The notes under the pieces: generated by a model
The model's database searches: none
What the model saw: the letters and a program-made list of their open reading frames with translations, nothing else
What the model was told of the DNA's origin: nothing
Assembly: GCA_019114515.1 (NCBI GenBank)
Contig: DXFH01000011.1
Coordinates: 1-64,000, forward strand
Length of the DNA: 64,000 nucleotides
Direction of reading: 5' to 3'
DNA from: Candidatus Limosilactobacillus merdigallinarum
GTDB lineage: Bacteria > Bacillota > Bacilli > Lactobacillales > Lactobacillaceae
Part shown: one piece after another, positions 8,064-18,459 of the stretch
Layout of the letters: each line of letters opens with the position of its first letter
Numbering within the stretch: the stretch's first letter is position 1
Translations under genes and position numbers: made by a program

Positions 8064-9230
8064 CTACTTTTGATGAGCTTGGTGGCGACTAACCATTGCC
8101 ATGTACAGGATCGACAATGCCATCATGACAAAGACCGATAAGAACAGCGTTTCGTAATTGAAATGGTCAATAATTAAACCGCCATATAAAGGACCAATGG
8201 CACGGCCAATCGACATTGCGATGTTGGTCATCCCTTGATACTTGCCGGCCTCCAATGGATCCGTCAGCTCATCAATATATGCCGGTACAGATGGTACCCC
8301 CATCATTTCACCAATCGTTAAGATAATGAAGTCAATTAAGAACATGGCGAAGGTGTGGGCAAAAATCAACGGGATAAACGAGAAGGCAAAAATTGATAAA
8401 CCCAGAATGACTTGCACCCGAGTTGAAATATAACCGGCCAAGTTGTTCATTAACGGCTGGAAAATCATGATCAACGCCCCATTGACAGTCCATAGCAAAC
8501 TGTAAGCAAAGAACGGGATGTGCATGTCGGTAATCCGCACGGACATAATTGATTCCCACAGGACATATGACAGGTACAATGTGACGAAGCACAGGCATAA
8601 TGCGTAAACCACGCGAATACCACGGCGATTATTGTGTGGTGATTGATCGTGACGGGAGTGGTGACCGCCGCCCCGTTCCAATTTCACGTTGAACGTCAGA
8701 AGCGTCAAAATCAAGAAAGCCACGTAAATGGCAGCACTAACTCCAAAGACCAAATGTGGTCCGATTGGCAATAATATCCCGACTAAGAGTGTCCCAATCA
8801 CTACTCCAATGTTTAATGCCATGTAAAGCAGGTTAAATACGTAACGGCTGCTATGGGTCGGAACCGCTGTCCCGTATGAGTTGATCACCGTCAGACTAGC
8901 GCCATCCGCAAAACTGATCAGACAAAGCCACACTGCAAAAGCCGGCCATTGGTCAAAGATTGCTAGCAAAATTGTGGAAATTGTCGCCAACGTCACCGGT
9001 AAGACGGCCGCCATGTATGGTTTCCAATGGTCAAACAGCCAGCCACCAACATAGTTACCAATCATCATAGACATTGATAGAAGAAACATAACGATGCCGG
9101 CCATCGTCATTGTCTGATGAAGGTAATTATGCATATAAACAGTTGTTAACGGCCATAAAAGTGAGTTCCCGGTGTTATTCAGCAGACTTGCCGTAAATAT
9201 CCACTTCATTTGTAAGCGATCGGTTGTCAT
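8064..9230 (-). CDS. MFS multidrug-type exporter
   Basis: The 388-residue, twelve-segment major facilitator lies between gltX and serS. Segment 1 contains LNNTGNSLLWPLTTVYM. The motif-A-like loop after helix 2 reads GGWLFDHWKP. A His/Arg-rich loop (GGGHHSRHDQSPHNNRR) lies in the central cytoplasmic linker. The family resemblance is to DHA1-type drug exporters, but the substrate cannot be inferred. Start ATG has AAAGGA. It appears to be a single-gene unit. Confidence 0.85.
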   Translation of the reverse strand: MTTDRLQMKWIFTASLLNNTGNSLLWPLTTVYMHNYLHQTMTMAGIVMFLLSMSMMIGNYVGGWLFDHWKPYMAAVLPVTLATISTILLAIFDQWPAFAVWLCLISFADGASLTVINSYGTAVPTHSSRYVFNLLYMALNIGVVIGTLLVGILLPIGPHLVFGVSAAIYVAFLILTLLTFNVKLERGGGHHSRHDQSPHNNRRGIRVVYALCLCFVTLYLSYVLWESIMSVRITDMHIPFFAYSLLWTVNGALIMIFQPLMNNLAGYISTRVQVILGLSIFAFSFIPLIFAHTFAMFLIDFIILTIGEMMGVPSVPAYIDELTDPLEAGKYQGMTNIAMSIGRAIGPLYGGLIIDHFNYETLFLSVFVMMALSILYMAMVSRHQAHQK

Positions 9231-9288
9231 TTTATATCCTTTCCTAAAGTTAATTCAGACGACACGCAGAACCGTCCCAAGTGCAAAT

Positions 9289-9325
9289 AGAAGCCCCAGC
9301 GTCCGGCATTTCCGGATGTTGGAGC
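9289..9325 (-). terminator. Probable terminator after serS
   Basis: A stem of about 15 bp including G-T pairs surrounds a CATT loop, with moderately T-rich sequence after it on the minus strand. It lies 125 bp past the serS stop and just upstream of the MFS gene. Confidence 0.5.
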
Positions 9326-9449
9326 TCCCTGCGTACTGCGCTATTTAACATTCCGTTGCTTGAAAGACTAATGCGCGACTTTAAGTGAGCCACTCTTCAC
9401 TGCCTAGTGTAACACAAAGCGCGGTATAAAGCCTCTCGAGCGATTTTTA

Positions 9450-10751
9450 CTAGTGCTGGTTGCGGAATGGCACTGCATTTTCCTTAGTAATCTTCGTTAC
9501 GCCGTGCATGTATGGTACCAATACCTTTGGAATCGTTACTGTGCCATCTTCGTTTTGGTAGTTTTCCAAAATAGCGGCAACCGTCCGCCCAACAGCCAGG
9601 CCCGAGCCGTTCAAAGTGTGAACATAGTGCAGCTTGCCGTCCTTATCACGGTACTGAGTGTGCATCCGCCGTGCTTGGAAGTCCAAGCAGTTTGAACATG
9701 ACGAAACTTCACGATACTTGTTTTGTGCAGGCATCCAGAGTTCCAAGTCACGGGTTTGTGAAGCGGTAAATGACATGTCCCCCGTCGTCAAACGGATAAC
9801 GTGGTAAGGAATTTCCAGCTTCTTCAAGATGTTTTCAGCGTTAGCAGTCATGGAATCCAGTTCTTTCCATGAGTCTTCGGGCTTGGTGTACTTAACCATT
9901 TCGACCTTGTTGAACTGGTGCATCCGAATTAAGCCACGGGTATCACGACCAGCGGCCCCTGCTTCAGAACGGAAGCATGGCGTTAAGGCCGTAACCTTAA
10001 CGGGCAGTTCTTCTTCTGGAATAACTTCGCCACGGTAGTAGTTAGTCAATGGCACTTCAGCCGTTGGAATCAGGGTCATGTCTTCCCCATTAACTTGGTA
10101 AACGCCTTCCTTAAACTTCGGGAACTGGCCAGTACCGTACATTGAAGCTGCGTTAACAATGTATGGTGGCAAAACTTCCGTGTAGCCGTCCTTCATGTGT
10201 TCATCCAGCATGAAGTTGTAAACGGCCCGTTCCAGTTGCGCACCTAAACCGAGGTAGTAAACGAAACGTGCGCCAGAAACCTTACGAGCACGGTCGAAGT
10301 CTAAGATACCAAGGTTTTCACCAACGTCCCAGTGGTGCTTTGGTTCGAAGTCGAAGTCACGAATATGACCTACCTTGCGCAATTCAATCGCCCCATCTTC
10401 AGTCAAGCTGACAGGGTCGTTGTCATGCGGTACGTTTGGCAGGCGGAGCATCTTATCTTGAAATTCGGCATCAACTTTCTCTACCTGTTCATCCAACTGG
10501 TCAATCTGATCACCAAGATCACGCATTTCTTTAATGATGTCATCAGCAGGTTGATTGTTGCGCTTAGCTTCCCCGATCTTCTTGGAAACGGCATTGCGCT
10601 TAGCCTTCATCGTTTCTGTCTGCTGCAGCAAATCACGCCGTTTAGCATCCAAATCCAGCACTTCGTCGATTTCTTCTGGCTTAGTGCCACGCGTTGCTAA
10701 CTTCTCCTTAAACCAATCTGGTTGGCGACGAATCTTCTTAATATCTAACAT
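9450..10751 (-). CDS. serS: Seryl-tRNA synthetase
   Basis: Charges tRNA-Ser (and tRNA-Sec where present) with serine in the cytoplasm. The 433-residue class II synthetase has the N-terminal coiled-coil tRNA-binding arm (about residues 30-110). Its catalytic core contains [25 protein letters not shown] (motif 2) and the C-terminal motif 3 [20 protein letters not shown]. The start is the ATG at 10751 with GGAGGG 8 nt upstream. A longer open frame extends into the T-box leader but has no ribosome site. A serine-type T-box controls it. Confidence 0.97.
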   Translation of the reverse strand: MLDIKKIRRQPDWFKEKLATRGTKPEEIDEVLDLDAKRRDLLQQTETMKAKRNAVSKKIGEAKRNNQPADDIIKEMRDLGDQIDQLDEQVEKVDAEFQDKMLRLPNVPHDNDPVSLTEDGAIELRKVGHIRDFDFEPKHHWDVGENLGILDFDRARKVSGARFVYYLGLGAQLERAVYNFMLDEHMKDGYTEVLPPYIVNAASMYGTGQFPKFKEGVYQVNGEDMTLIPTAEVPLTNYYRGEVIPEEELPVKVTALTPCFRSEAGAAGRDTRGLIRMHQFNKVEMVKYTKPEDSWKELDSMTANAENILKKLEIPYHVIRLTTGDMSFTASQTRDLELWMPAQNKYREVSSCSNCLDFQARRMHTQYRDKDGKLHYVHTLNGSGLAVGRTVAAILENYQNEDGTVTIPKVLVPYMHGVTKITKENAVPFRNQH

Positions 10752-10767
10752 CGAAAACCCTCCAGTC

Positions 10768-10998
10768 AAAAAAAAGGAGTCATTCCGTCTCAAAAAATTT
10801 TGGGACGAAATGACTCCGGTTCCGCGGTACCACCCAAGTTTGCCTAAAAGGCACACTCGATATGGATAACGGCCATTCACCGTGCGGCATTACCCGCCCA
10901 CATTTAAGATATCGGAGTTTCGGCATCTGACTCACACCAGCCGTCAGCTCTCTGCATGCCTACTTGAAATATCTATACGTGTTTCAATTTCTAAGGTT
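10768..10998 (-). promoter_or_regulatory. T-box leader of serS
   Basis: The minus-strand leader contains the T-box core TGGGTGGTACCGCGG (10836-10822) and a Stem I with AGAGAGCTG and GGCTGGTG motifs. It ends in a terminator hairpin with GGAGTCATT arms and T7 at 10768-10817. The presumed specifier is TCC (10916-10914), a serine codon, inferred from its place after GAAAC in Stem I. Uncharged tRNA-Ser should allow read-through. Confidence 0.9.
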
Positions 10999-11027
10999 AT
11001 TCTAATGCATCGCTCGTTCTTTGACAA
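10999..11027 (-). promoter_or_regulatory. serS promoter
   Basis: On the minus strand TTGTCA (11027-11022) and TAGAAT (11004-10999) are separated by 17 bp, just after the sbcC stop and ahead of the T-box leader. Confidence 0.7.
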
Positions 11028-11032
11028 GCGCT

Positions 11033-14000
11033 TTAAGCATCTTCTAATTGATATTGAACAGAGCTGATTCCATGATCGGTCTTTACCTGTAGCTGGTTAG
11101 GGATTTGTTCTTCCAACGCTGCTACGTGACTGATAATGCCAACCATCCGATCACCAGGAATACTCTGCAGAGCTTCTAGCGCCTGTTGCAATGCATCCGC
11201 ATCTAATGAACCAAACCCTTCATCTACAAACAATGCATCAATGTGAACGCCGCCCTGATGCTGTTGAACAACGTCACTCAAGGCTAATGCCAATGCTAAC
11301 GATGCAATGAAGCTTTCTCCACCTGACAAGGTGTGCGCACTGCGGTAACGGCCCGCATTATCGTCATATACATTAATTTCCAATCCGGCCCATTTGGCCC
11401 CATTGCCATGGACTTCATCACTTAAAGCAAACAGGTAGCGACCATTGGAAAGTTCCTGTAGCCGTGGATTAGCGGCCTGCAAGACTTCTTCAAAATAGCT
11501 GCGCAAAACATAGCGCTCTAAACCTAAACGACTATCCGTATTGCCATTTACCACTCCCACCAGCGTCGTTAATTCTGATAGCTGGTCAAAAGATTGTTTT
11601 TGTTTGCTAATCAGCTGCTGCACTTGCTCCAAGTTGTTCTGGCGCTGAGTAATGGACTGCTTTAGCGACCCACTCTTTTCTTGCAAAGCAGCTATCTGTT
11701 GGTGCACATTGGCTGCTTTTTCCTGCAAAGGCTTTAGATCCACCGCTTCTTGATCGCCAATCTCTGTTTTCAGCTGGTCAAAGCGATCCTGAACCTTGCT
11801 TTTTTGCATCCGATAATCTTGGAGATCCTGTTGTAACTTGCCTAACTGATCTAATCGCTCCTGTGCCCATTGCCAAAACGACCATTCTGCTGCAAAGTCT
11901 GCCTTGGCCAATGCCTCTTGTAACTGATTGTGTTGTTGCTTTTGCTGATCTTCTGCTTTCTTTTGGTCAAGCTGCGTTTGCTTGAGCTGTGATTTAATGG
12001 CTGCTACTTGTTGTTGCGCCTGGCTTAACTGATCAGACAGTTCCTGATTCTGCCGATCATAATCTTCTGTCTGCCGAAGCATTTGCTGATACTGCAATTG
12101 TGCAGTTGCTAAATCATCATACTGTAAGTTTTGCCCTTGGGTGGCCAAAGCTGATTCTGTCTTAGCAACGACTAATTCCGTTTTTTGTACCGCCGCTTGT
12201 AATTGATCGCAATCGTGCATTAAAGCTTTTTGGGCTTCTTGATCAACTTCTTGCTGCTTTTTTAGCCGCGCTTGTAATTTCTGCTGGGCCTGCAGCTCGT
12301 CGGATTGTTTATTTAATTGCCCTTGTTTTGCTTTCAGTCTTTCGCTAAAATCGACAGACTTTTCAGGCATTTCTAGAGTCGTCCGCAATTGATCACACAA
12401 ATCCATTAGCTGTTGCCGACTGTCGGTTAGATCCGTCTGCAACTGCTTTTGCTGCGTCTGCAATTTACCCTGATCAGTTTTTGCGTCAGCGTATGCATCA
12501 TTAGCCGCTTGCAATTCCTCGTCGGTAACCGTTTGGGTGTGGGTAACTTTAGCAGGATGCGGGTGGTCGAGCGAACCACAGACTGGACAAGCTTGTCCAT
12601 CATGCAATTTTGCTACCAACGCCGCAATCTGGTTGCGCGTGCGCCGATCCTGCAGTTCATTGTAATGTTGCTTGCTTGTTTGCAGCTGCTCACCAGCTAG
12701 TTTCAACTGCTCTTTTACCTTTTTAAATTGCTCCTGCTTATGGTCGCGCTCCTTTGTCTGGTCCTTAATCCGGTGCCACAGATTAACCGAATCCATTAAG
12801 TGATGTCTCTGCTCAAGCAGTGCCAGCCGTGAATCGTCGACATCGCTCAGCTCGGTTAGCTGCTGCTGGCCATCTTCCCAGCGTTGCTTTAAGTTCGCTA
12901 GTTTTTCTTTGTTTTTTTGCAGTTTATCCCGTTGACCTTGCAACAATTTTTTATCAGCTGTTAGTTGACGCTGAAGGTCATCTCTTTGCTGATAAATGGT
13001 CAATTGATTCTTTAATACGCCCAGTTGATTTTTTAAAGAAGTCACCTTATCAGCAGAACGCTGCAATGCCGTTAGCTTAGTTTGCACTGTATCCTGCTGG
13101 TCCTGCTTTTTCGTCAATTCTTTTTGTAGCTTATCTCTGTGTGACTGCAGACTGAGCGTTCGCTTTTGCCCGTCAACATAAGCGTAATAATTCTTTTGCT
13201 GGACATTGAACCACGCTAACTTGTGGATGGCAGTTTGCACTCCCTGCATTTCGCCAGCCTGGGCTTGCAATTGATGCAGCTGTTCACTTACTTGCACCAA
13301 TTCTTTTTGCTGCTCCTGCAGTTTTTGAGCCGCACGAAATTGATCATTAGCTTTTTGCTCAGCTTTTTCCTGTTCTGCAGTCTTTATTGCTAGTTCCTTT
13401 TGTTGCTTTTTTTGCTGATTAATTTTGTCAGTCACTGCCAGTGCCCATTCTTCTGTTGATAAGTCTGGAGCTATTTCGCCTTCATTTTGCTTGAGCGTAT
13501 CTAAACGCGTTTGCAATTGCTCTTGATCATGCTGCTTTTGTGACAGCTGTTTTTTCAACACTTCTAACCAACGAGCATACAAACCAGTGTCAAACAAGCT
13601 GCGCAACAGTTTTTCCTTATCATTGCTGGATGAAGAAAGGAATTGCCGAAACTTTCCTTGCGGTAGCAATGCAATCTGACGAAATTGGTCACGATCCAAA
13701 TGCAGCAGGTTATGAATAAACCGATCGGCATCTGGAATCTTAGTAATTGACTTAGGCTGATCACTATTAGCGGGGTAGATAAGTTCTACATGAGCAGGAT
13801 GGTCGACCATTTTATGGCCCCTTCCTAGCAGTTGCTGTGCCGGTTTCCGGGTAATTTGATATTGCACCCCCTCGTGTTCAAACAAAAGGGTTACTTTACT
13901 TTCCACATCTCTGGGTGCAAAGTCAGACCGCAAAGATGATGCGTTACGCTGCGCATTTGTCGTTTGATTAAAGAGGGCATAACACATGCCATCAAATAGC

Positions 14001-14125
14001 GTGGTCTTGCCACTACCGGTTTTTCCGCTAATCAGAAATAATGGCTGACTATCAAACTTAGTAAAGTCTACTAAGACATGTCGATAAGGACCAAAATACG
14101 TTAATTCCAACTGTAACGGGCGCAT
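11033..14125 (-). CDS. sbcC: DNA repair exonuclease ATPase subunit SbcC
   Basis: Works with SbcD (Rad50/Mre11 homologues) to cleave hairpins and process DNA ends. The 1030-residue SMC-like protein has Walker A GKTGSGKTT at residues 34-42 and long coiled coils rich in Gln/Lys/Leu. The coils are interrupted by a zinc-hook CPVCG around residue 510. The C-terminal ABC signature LSGGESF and Walker B ALFVDEGFGSLD follow. Its ATG starts one base after the sbcD stop, so the two are translationally coupled on the minus strand. Confidence 0.95.
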   Translation of the reverse strand: MRPLQLELTYFGPYRHVLVDFTKFDSQPLFLISGKTGSGKTTLFDGMCYALFNQTTNAQRNASSLRSDFAPRDVESKVTLLFEHEGVQYQITRKPAQQLLGRGHKMVDHPAHVELIYPANSDQPKSITKIPDADRFIHNLLHLDRDQFRQIALLPQGKFRQFLSSSSNDKEKLLRSLFDTGLYARWLEVLKKQLSQKQHDQEQLQTRLDTLKQNEGEIAPDLSTEEWALAVTDKINQQKKQQKELAIKTAEQEKAEQKANDQFRAAQKLQEQQKELVQVSEQLHQLQAQAGEMQGVQTAIHKLAWFNVQQKNYYAYVDGQKRTLSLQSHRDKLQKELTKKQDQQDTVQTKLTALQRSADKVTSLKNQLGVLKNQLTIYQQRDDLQRQLTADKKLLQGQRDKLQKNKEKLANLKQRWEDGQQQLTELSDVDDSRLALLEQRHHLMDSVNLWHRIKDQTKERDHKQEQFKKVKEQLKLAGEQLQTSKQHYNELQDRRTRNQIAALVAKLHDGQACPVCGSLDHPHPAKVTHTQTVTDEELQAANDAYADAKTDQGKLQTQQKQLQTDLTDSRQQLMDLCDQLRTTLEMPEKSVDFSERLKAKQGQLNKQSDELQAQQKLQARLKKQQEVDQEAQKALMHDCDQLQAAVQKTELVVAKTESALATQGQNLQYDDLATAQLQYQQMLRQTEDYDRQNQELSDQLSQAQQQVAAIKSQLKQTQLDQKKAEDQQKQQHNQLQEALAKADFAAEWSFWQWAQERLDQLGKLQQDLQDYRMQKSKVQDRFDQLKTEIGDQEAVDLKPLQEKAANVHQQIAALQEKSGSLKQSITQRQNNLEQVQQLISKQKQSFDQLSELTTLVGVVNGNTDSRLGLERYVLRSYFEEVLQAANPRLQELSNGRYLFALSDEVHGNGAKWAGLEINVYDDNAGRYRSAHTLSGGESFIASLALALALSDVVQQHQGGVHIDALFVDEGFGSLDADALQQALEALQSIPGDRMVGIISHVAALEEQIPNQLQVKTDHGISSVQYQLEDA

Positions 14126-14126
14126 A

Positions 14127-15245
14127 CTAATCCTCCTTTTGTGCTTGCTTCAAAGCGGCAGTCGCCCACTTTAACTGTTGTTTAGACAATGGGTTATTGG
14201 TCGTTTCTTCATAGAAACTCTGTAGCAAGTCAAGCGGATTTTCACTGGCCGCCTGACGGTCAACCTGTGAATGGGGCGCCTGAAAGCCATTCTTACGTTC
14301 TAGGATAATGATTTGCGGATAATACTCCCGTAAGCGCGTCATTACATCAGGAATTACTTGACGATCGGTCAGTTTAATCACGAAATAATCATCCTTAGCG
14401 TATTGTTCTGCAAATTGAGGATCCGTTAATTGAGCAAAGGAGCTCGTCAATACATGCAGTTGGTGAACTGGCTTTAAGGGCTGCCAATCTATCTGCCAAC
14501 TATCGGTATCAACGATCCATACCCCCTTCTCCAAGTTAGCCTCGCTTGCTGAAAATTTCATGGGTGAGCCACTATAGCGTACCCGTTCTTCCTTTAATGC
14601 ATTACGGCTATGCAAATGACCCAAAGCCACGTAGTCAAATGGTGCCATAATTGCCGTGTCTACCGCGCTTAAGCCGCCGATTTCCATATTAGTATCTGAA
14701 TCAACCCGCTGTGCGCCACTGGCATAAAAGTGAGCGATGAGGACATGTGCTTTTTTAGGATCAAATTGGGACGTCATTTTCTTTACAATTGCCTTCATCG
14801 CGCTATTTAAATCACGCAATGAATCATTATGAAAATAGTTTTTGGCTTGTTGCAGACCAAAGTAAGGCAACAGAAAGAATTGTGTAGCTTTAATAGTGAT
14901 TGGCTGAAAAGCACTTTGAAAGTCCGTATTTAAGAAAAAGGCGGTTGACTGATACCATTGCCGGCCAATTCCAAGACGCGTGGCAGAGTCATGGTTACCA
15001 CTGATTGCAAGGAGTGGAAATTGGTCTTTTAAGTTTAACTGAATTAATTCACGATCCAATTCATTAATCGCGGCCTCACTAGGCACACTACGATCGTAAA
15101 GGTCACCAGCAATGACTACCGCGTCCACCTGCTGGTCTTTTGCGATTTGCTCAATTTCCTTAAACGTCGCTGCCTGGTCTGCCAGTAAATCATAACCGGC
15201 TAAAGTCTTGCCAATATGCCAATCGGCTGTATGTAAAAAACGCAT
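14127..15245 (-). CDS. sbcD: DNA repair exonuclease nuclease subunit SbcD
   Basis: Mre11-like metallophosphoesterase that forms the nuclease half of SbcCD. It opens MRFLHTADWHIGK, containing the first metal motif DWH. It continues with GDLYDR, GNHD and the GHLH motif of calcineurin-like phosphoesterases. I place the start at ATG 15245, with GGAGG 6 nt upstream; a longer frame to 15263 would include the ribosome site itself. The gene is followed directly by sbcC. Length of 372 residues is normal. Confidence 0.95.
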   Translation of the reverse strand: MRFLHTADWHIGKTLAGYDLLADQAATFKEIEQIAKDQQVDAVVIAGDLYDRSVPSEAAINELDRELIQLNLKDQFPLLAISGNHDSATRLGIGRQWYQSTAFFLNTDFQSAFQPITIKATQFFLLPYFGLQQAKNYFHNDSLRDLNSAMKAIVKKMTSQFDPKKAHVLIAHFYASGAQRVDSDTNMEIGGLSAVDTAIMAPFDYVALGHLHSRNALKEERVRYSGSPMKFSASEANLEKGVWIVDTDSWQIDWQPLKPVHQLHVLTSSFAQLTDPQFAEQYAKDDYFVIKLTDRQVIPDVMTRLREYYPQIIILERKNGFQAPHSQVDRQAASENPLDLLQSFYEETTNNPLSKQQLKWATAALKQAQKED

Positions 15246-15349
15246 TTTTAACCTCCGAAACACACGTTTGCTTTGTCATTGATTATAGCAGAATGCCTTT
15301 CCTATTTAATAAAGACGTAAATTGTTTTAAAAAGCCCGCATTAATTTCG

Positions 15350-15379
15350 TTTACGGCACTGTTACTCTTGTTGTATAAT
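15350..15379 (+). promoter_or_regulatory. Probable dlt operon promoter
   Basis: TATAAT at 15374-15379 is preceded by a weak -35 (TTACGG at 15351-15356, 17-bp spacer). This leaves a leader of about 130 nt before dltX. Confidence 0.5.
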
Positions 15380-15507
15380 TACGCTTGATATATTTAAAGA
15401 ATTGGTAAATTTTACCCTGAGCATTCAATAAAGAAAGCAAACGTCTTAGACTAGAATGCACTAATCATTAACGCTTATTTTCTACGGAGAGAAGGTCAAC
15501 TAGCTTA

Positions 15508-15648
15508 ATGGTGAAATCATTAAAAAATCACCCAGTTTCAACGTTTATTCTGAAAACGCTTTTTTATTTTATTGTCCTCATCGTTTTGATCTACCTATAT
15601 GGTTATTATGGCGCGGGACAAGCACCGTTTATCTATAACGAATTCTAA
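15508..15648 (+). CDS. dltX: DltX, small membrane protein of the D-alanylation system
   Basis: A 46-residue protein with a single hydrophobic helix (TLFYFIVLIVLIYLYGYYG) and the conserved C-terminal FIYNEF tail that characterises DltX. It is required with DltABCD for D-alanine transfer to teichoic acids and interacts with DltB and DltD at the membrane. The ATG at 15508 has GAGAAGG about 12 nt upstream; GTG at 15511 is an alternative. dltA follows after 19 bp. Confidence 0.92.
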   Translation: MVKSLKNHPVSTFILKTLFYFIVLIVLIYLYGYYGAGQAPFIYNEF

Positions 15649-15667
15649 CTAAGTGGAGGAAATTATT

Positions 15668-17200
15668 TTGGTTAAACAGATAGTTGCGGAAATGGACCAG
15701 GCAGCAAAGAAATTTGCTGACCGGGTCTACTTCGACGAAATGGGTACTACGCACACGTTCCAGGATCTGCACGAGGCTTCTGACGCTTTCGCTGCTTGGC
15801 TGGATCAAAGTGATGTCCCAGCTGGTTCACCAATTATGTTCTATGGTGACCACCAATTTGAAATGGTTGCTGGCTTCTTAGGTGGGGTTAAAGCTGGCCA
15901 TGCTTACATTCCAGTTGAAGCTGGATCAGCCCTTCCTCGGATGCAGTCCATCATCAATACTGCTAATCCACGGTTAGTAGTAGCAATTGACGATTTTCCT
16001 GATGACAAGCTGGATTACGATGGCCAGGTCTTAGATCTATTTGAATTACGTCAGATCATGGATAAGCACACAGACTATGAAATCAGTCATCCAGTATCGG
16101 GCAGTCAGTCATTCTACATCCTGTTCACCTCTGGGACAACTGGTTCACCAAAGGGTGTGCAAATCAGTGCCGACAATATCACCACATTTGCTAATTGGAT
16201 GCTTGGCGACGACTTTGCTATCCAAGAAGGGATGACTTTCTTAGGACAAACGCCATTCTCATTTGATATTGCGCACTACTACTGGTTAATTGCTATGTTG
16301 ACGGGTGGCACTATTAAGGCGCTGCCACTTTCCGTTGTCCAAAACTTTGGTCAATTGTTCAAGGTTTTAACTGACCTGAAGATTGACGTTATGACCGGTA
16401 CCCCTTCATTAGCCGATATGCTGATGCTCAGTCCCGACTTCAACGAACAAAAGATGCCTGACTTAAAGCAATTCATCTTCTGTGGTGAAGAGCTTTCCGT
16501 TTCTACGGTTAAGCGTCTCTGGCAGAAATTCCCTAATGCTCGTATCTGGAACACTTACGGCCCAACCGAAGCCACTGTTGCCATTACGAGCTGTGAAATT
16601 ACTAAAGAAATGGTCAAAAAGGACAAGCGCCTGCCAATCGGTTATGACAAGCCAGGCGTAACCACTACCATTTGGGACGGCAATCAACAGATCACCGAAC
16701 CAGGCAAGCATGGTGAAATCATCATTTCGGGTGACAGTGTGGCAGCCGGCTACATGAACAACCCTGAAAAGACGGCGAAGAATTTCTTCAAGTTGAATGG
16801 TGTCCAATCATACCGGACTGGTGATTCCGGCTTTATCACTGCTGATGGTCTGCGTCACATCATCGGACGGATGGACTTCCAAATTAAGCTGCACGGCTTC
16901 CGGGTTGAACTTGATGAGGTTCGTTCCAGTTTGGAATTGAGTCCACTGATCAAACAAGCCGTGGCCGTACCAAAGTATGACAAGAATGGCCGAGTTTCCC
17001 ACTTGATCGCCAATGTCATTACACAACCGAATGACTTCTCTTCCGATGCCGAATTAACTAAAGCCATCCGGGAAAGCCTGAAAGGCAAGATCATGGATTA
17101 CATGATGCCAACCCAATTCAAGTACGTTGACAGTTTTCCAAAATCAGCTAACGGCAAGATTGCTGTTAAGCAGATGATTGCGGAGGCCAACAATAAATGA
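15668..17200 (+). CDS. dltA: D-alanine--D-alanyl carrier protein ligase
   Basis: Activates D-alanine with ATP and loads it on the phosphopantetheine of DltC. The 510-residue adenylate-forming enzyme has core motif FTSGTTGSPKG near residue 155. It also shows NTYGPTEATV, the YRTGD motif and the C-terminal NGKIAVKQ lysine motif. I take the TTG at 15668 as start because GGAGGA lies 7 nt before it; a GTG at 15653 would overlap that ribosome site. The stop overlaps the dltB ATG (ATGA). Confidence 0.96.
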   Translation: MVKQIVAEMDQAAKKFADRVYFDEMGTTHTFQDLHEASDAFAAWLDQSDVPAGSPIMFYGDHQFEMVAGFLGGVKAGHAYIPVEAGSALPRMQSIINTANPRLVVAIDDFPDDKLDYDGQVLDLFELRQIMDKHTDYEISHPVSGSQSFYILFTSGTTGSPKGVQISADNITTFANWMLGDDFAIQEGMTFLGQTPFSFDIAHYYWLIAMLTGGTIKALPLSVVQNFGQLFKVLTDLKIDVMTGTPSLADMLMLSPDFNEQKMPDLKQFIFCGEELSVSTVKRLWQKFPNARIWNTYGPTEATVAITSCEITKEMVKKDKRLPIGYDKPGVTTTIWDGNQQITEPGKHGEIIISGDSVAAGYMNNPEKTAKNFFKLNGVQSYRTGDSGFITADGLRHIIGRMDFQIKLHGFRVELDEVRSSLELSPLIKQAVAVPKYDKNGRVSHLIANVITQPNDFSSDAELTKAIRESLKGKIMDYMMPTQFKYVDSFPKSANGKIAVKQMIAEANNK

Positions 17201-18429
17201 TGAATTGGTTTGCTAATTTGCCTAATTACTCGGCTTATGGAACGCCGACCTACTTCATTTACCTGCTAATTGCGATTTTGCCATTAGGCATCGGAATTTA
17301 CTTTGGTAAGCGATTCAGCTGGTATGAAGCACTTGTTAGTTTTGTCTTCATCTTCTTCATGTTTGATGGACAAGACTGGCGACAGGCAATTTCTTTGATT
17401 GTCTATATCATTTACCAAACCTGCCTGGTAATGTGGTACGTCCATTACCGTAAGCAGAAAAACAACAGTATTGTTTTCTACTTCACTACGTTTTTGTCAC
17501 TATTGCCCATCATCATTGTTAAGTTCACGCCAGCTATGGTTGGTCACAATTCCTTGCTTGGCTTCTTAGGAATTTCTTACCTGACTTTCCGGGCTGCCGG
17601 AACCATTATTGAAACACGTGATGGTGCGGTTAAGGATATTAATTGGTGGAAGTTCATCCGCTTTATGGCCTTCATGCCAACGATCACTTCCGGACCAATT
17701 GACCGTTACCGGCGTTTCTCCAAGGACTATCGCAAAGTGCCTAGCCGGGAGAAATACTTAAAGATGCTGGAAAAAGCGGTTCTGTATCTCTTCATTGGTT
17801 TTGTCTACAAGTTCATCATCGACTACTTCTTCGCACAGCAATGGCTGCCCTACGTTGAACAACAAGCGATGGCTCATGCACCACACCTTTCCTGGTGGGT
17901 TGTTGCCGTGGCTTATGTCTACTCCGGTGATCTTTACTTCGACTTTGCCGGGTATTCATTGTTTGCCGTCGCAATTTCCTACATCATGGGTGTGGAAACG
18001 CCGATGAACTTTAACAAGCCGTTCTTATCCAAGAACATCAAGGAATTCTGGAACCGTTGGCACATGACCTTGTCATTCTGGTTCCGTGATTACATCTTCA
18101 TGCGGTTTGTCTTCATGGCAACCAAGAAGCACTGGTTCAAGAACCGGAATACCTTATCATCCTTAGCTTACATGATAAACATGGTCGTCATGGGCTTCTG
18201 GCATGGTGTAACATGGTATTATATCTTGTATGGTTTCTTACACGGTGCGGCCTTGTGTACCAATGACTGGTGGTTGCGTTACAAGCGCAAGCACTTCAAG
18301 AACCTGAAGAGTACGAAGCTAACGAAGTTTATTGCTGGTTTCATTACCTTTAACTTCGTTGTCTTCTCATTCTTAATCTTCTGTGGCTTCTTGAACACAC
18401 TTTGGTTCAATCCGTCTGCAATGAAATAA
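17197..18429 (+). CDS. dltB: D-alanyl transfer protein DltB (MBOAT)
   Basis: Membrane-bound O-acyltransferase that moves D-alanine from DltC across the membrane toward lipoteichoic acid. The 410-residue protein has about eleven membrane segments. It shows the MBOAT features NRWHMTLSFWFRDYIF and GFWHGVTWYYILYG, the latter carrying the presumed catalytic histidine. It overlaps dltA by four bases (ATGA). An ATG directly after the first is also possible. Confidence 0.96.
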   Translation: MMNWFANLPNYSAYGTPTYFIYLLIAILPLGIGIYFGKRFSWYEALVSFVFIFFMFDGQDWRQAISLIVYIIYQTCLVMWYVHYRKQKNNSIVFYFTTFLSLLPIIIVKFTPAMVGHNSLLGFLGISYLTFRAAGTIIETRDGAVKDINWWKFIRFMAFMPTITSGPIDRYRRFSKDYRKVPSREKYLKMLEKAVLYLFIGFVYKFIIDYFFAQQWLPYVEQQAMAHAPHLSWWVVAVAYVYSGDLYFDFAGYSLFAVAISYIMGVETPMNFNKPFLSKNIKEFWNRWHMTLSFWFRDYIFMRFVFMATKKHWFKNRNTLSSLAYMINMVVMGFWHGVTWYYILYGFLHGAALCTNDWWLRYKRKHFKNLKSTKLTKFIAGFITFNFVVFSFLIFCGFLNTLWFNPSAMK

Positions 18430-18459
18430 ATAATGCTTATTATTTTTGGAGGATTTATC

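Noticed and set aside
10332-10700. 122-codon plus-strand frame in serS
   Set aside because: Lies wholly inside serS in antisense; no ribosome site or family motif.
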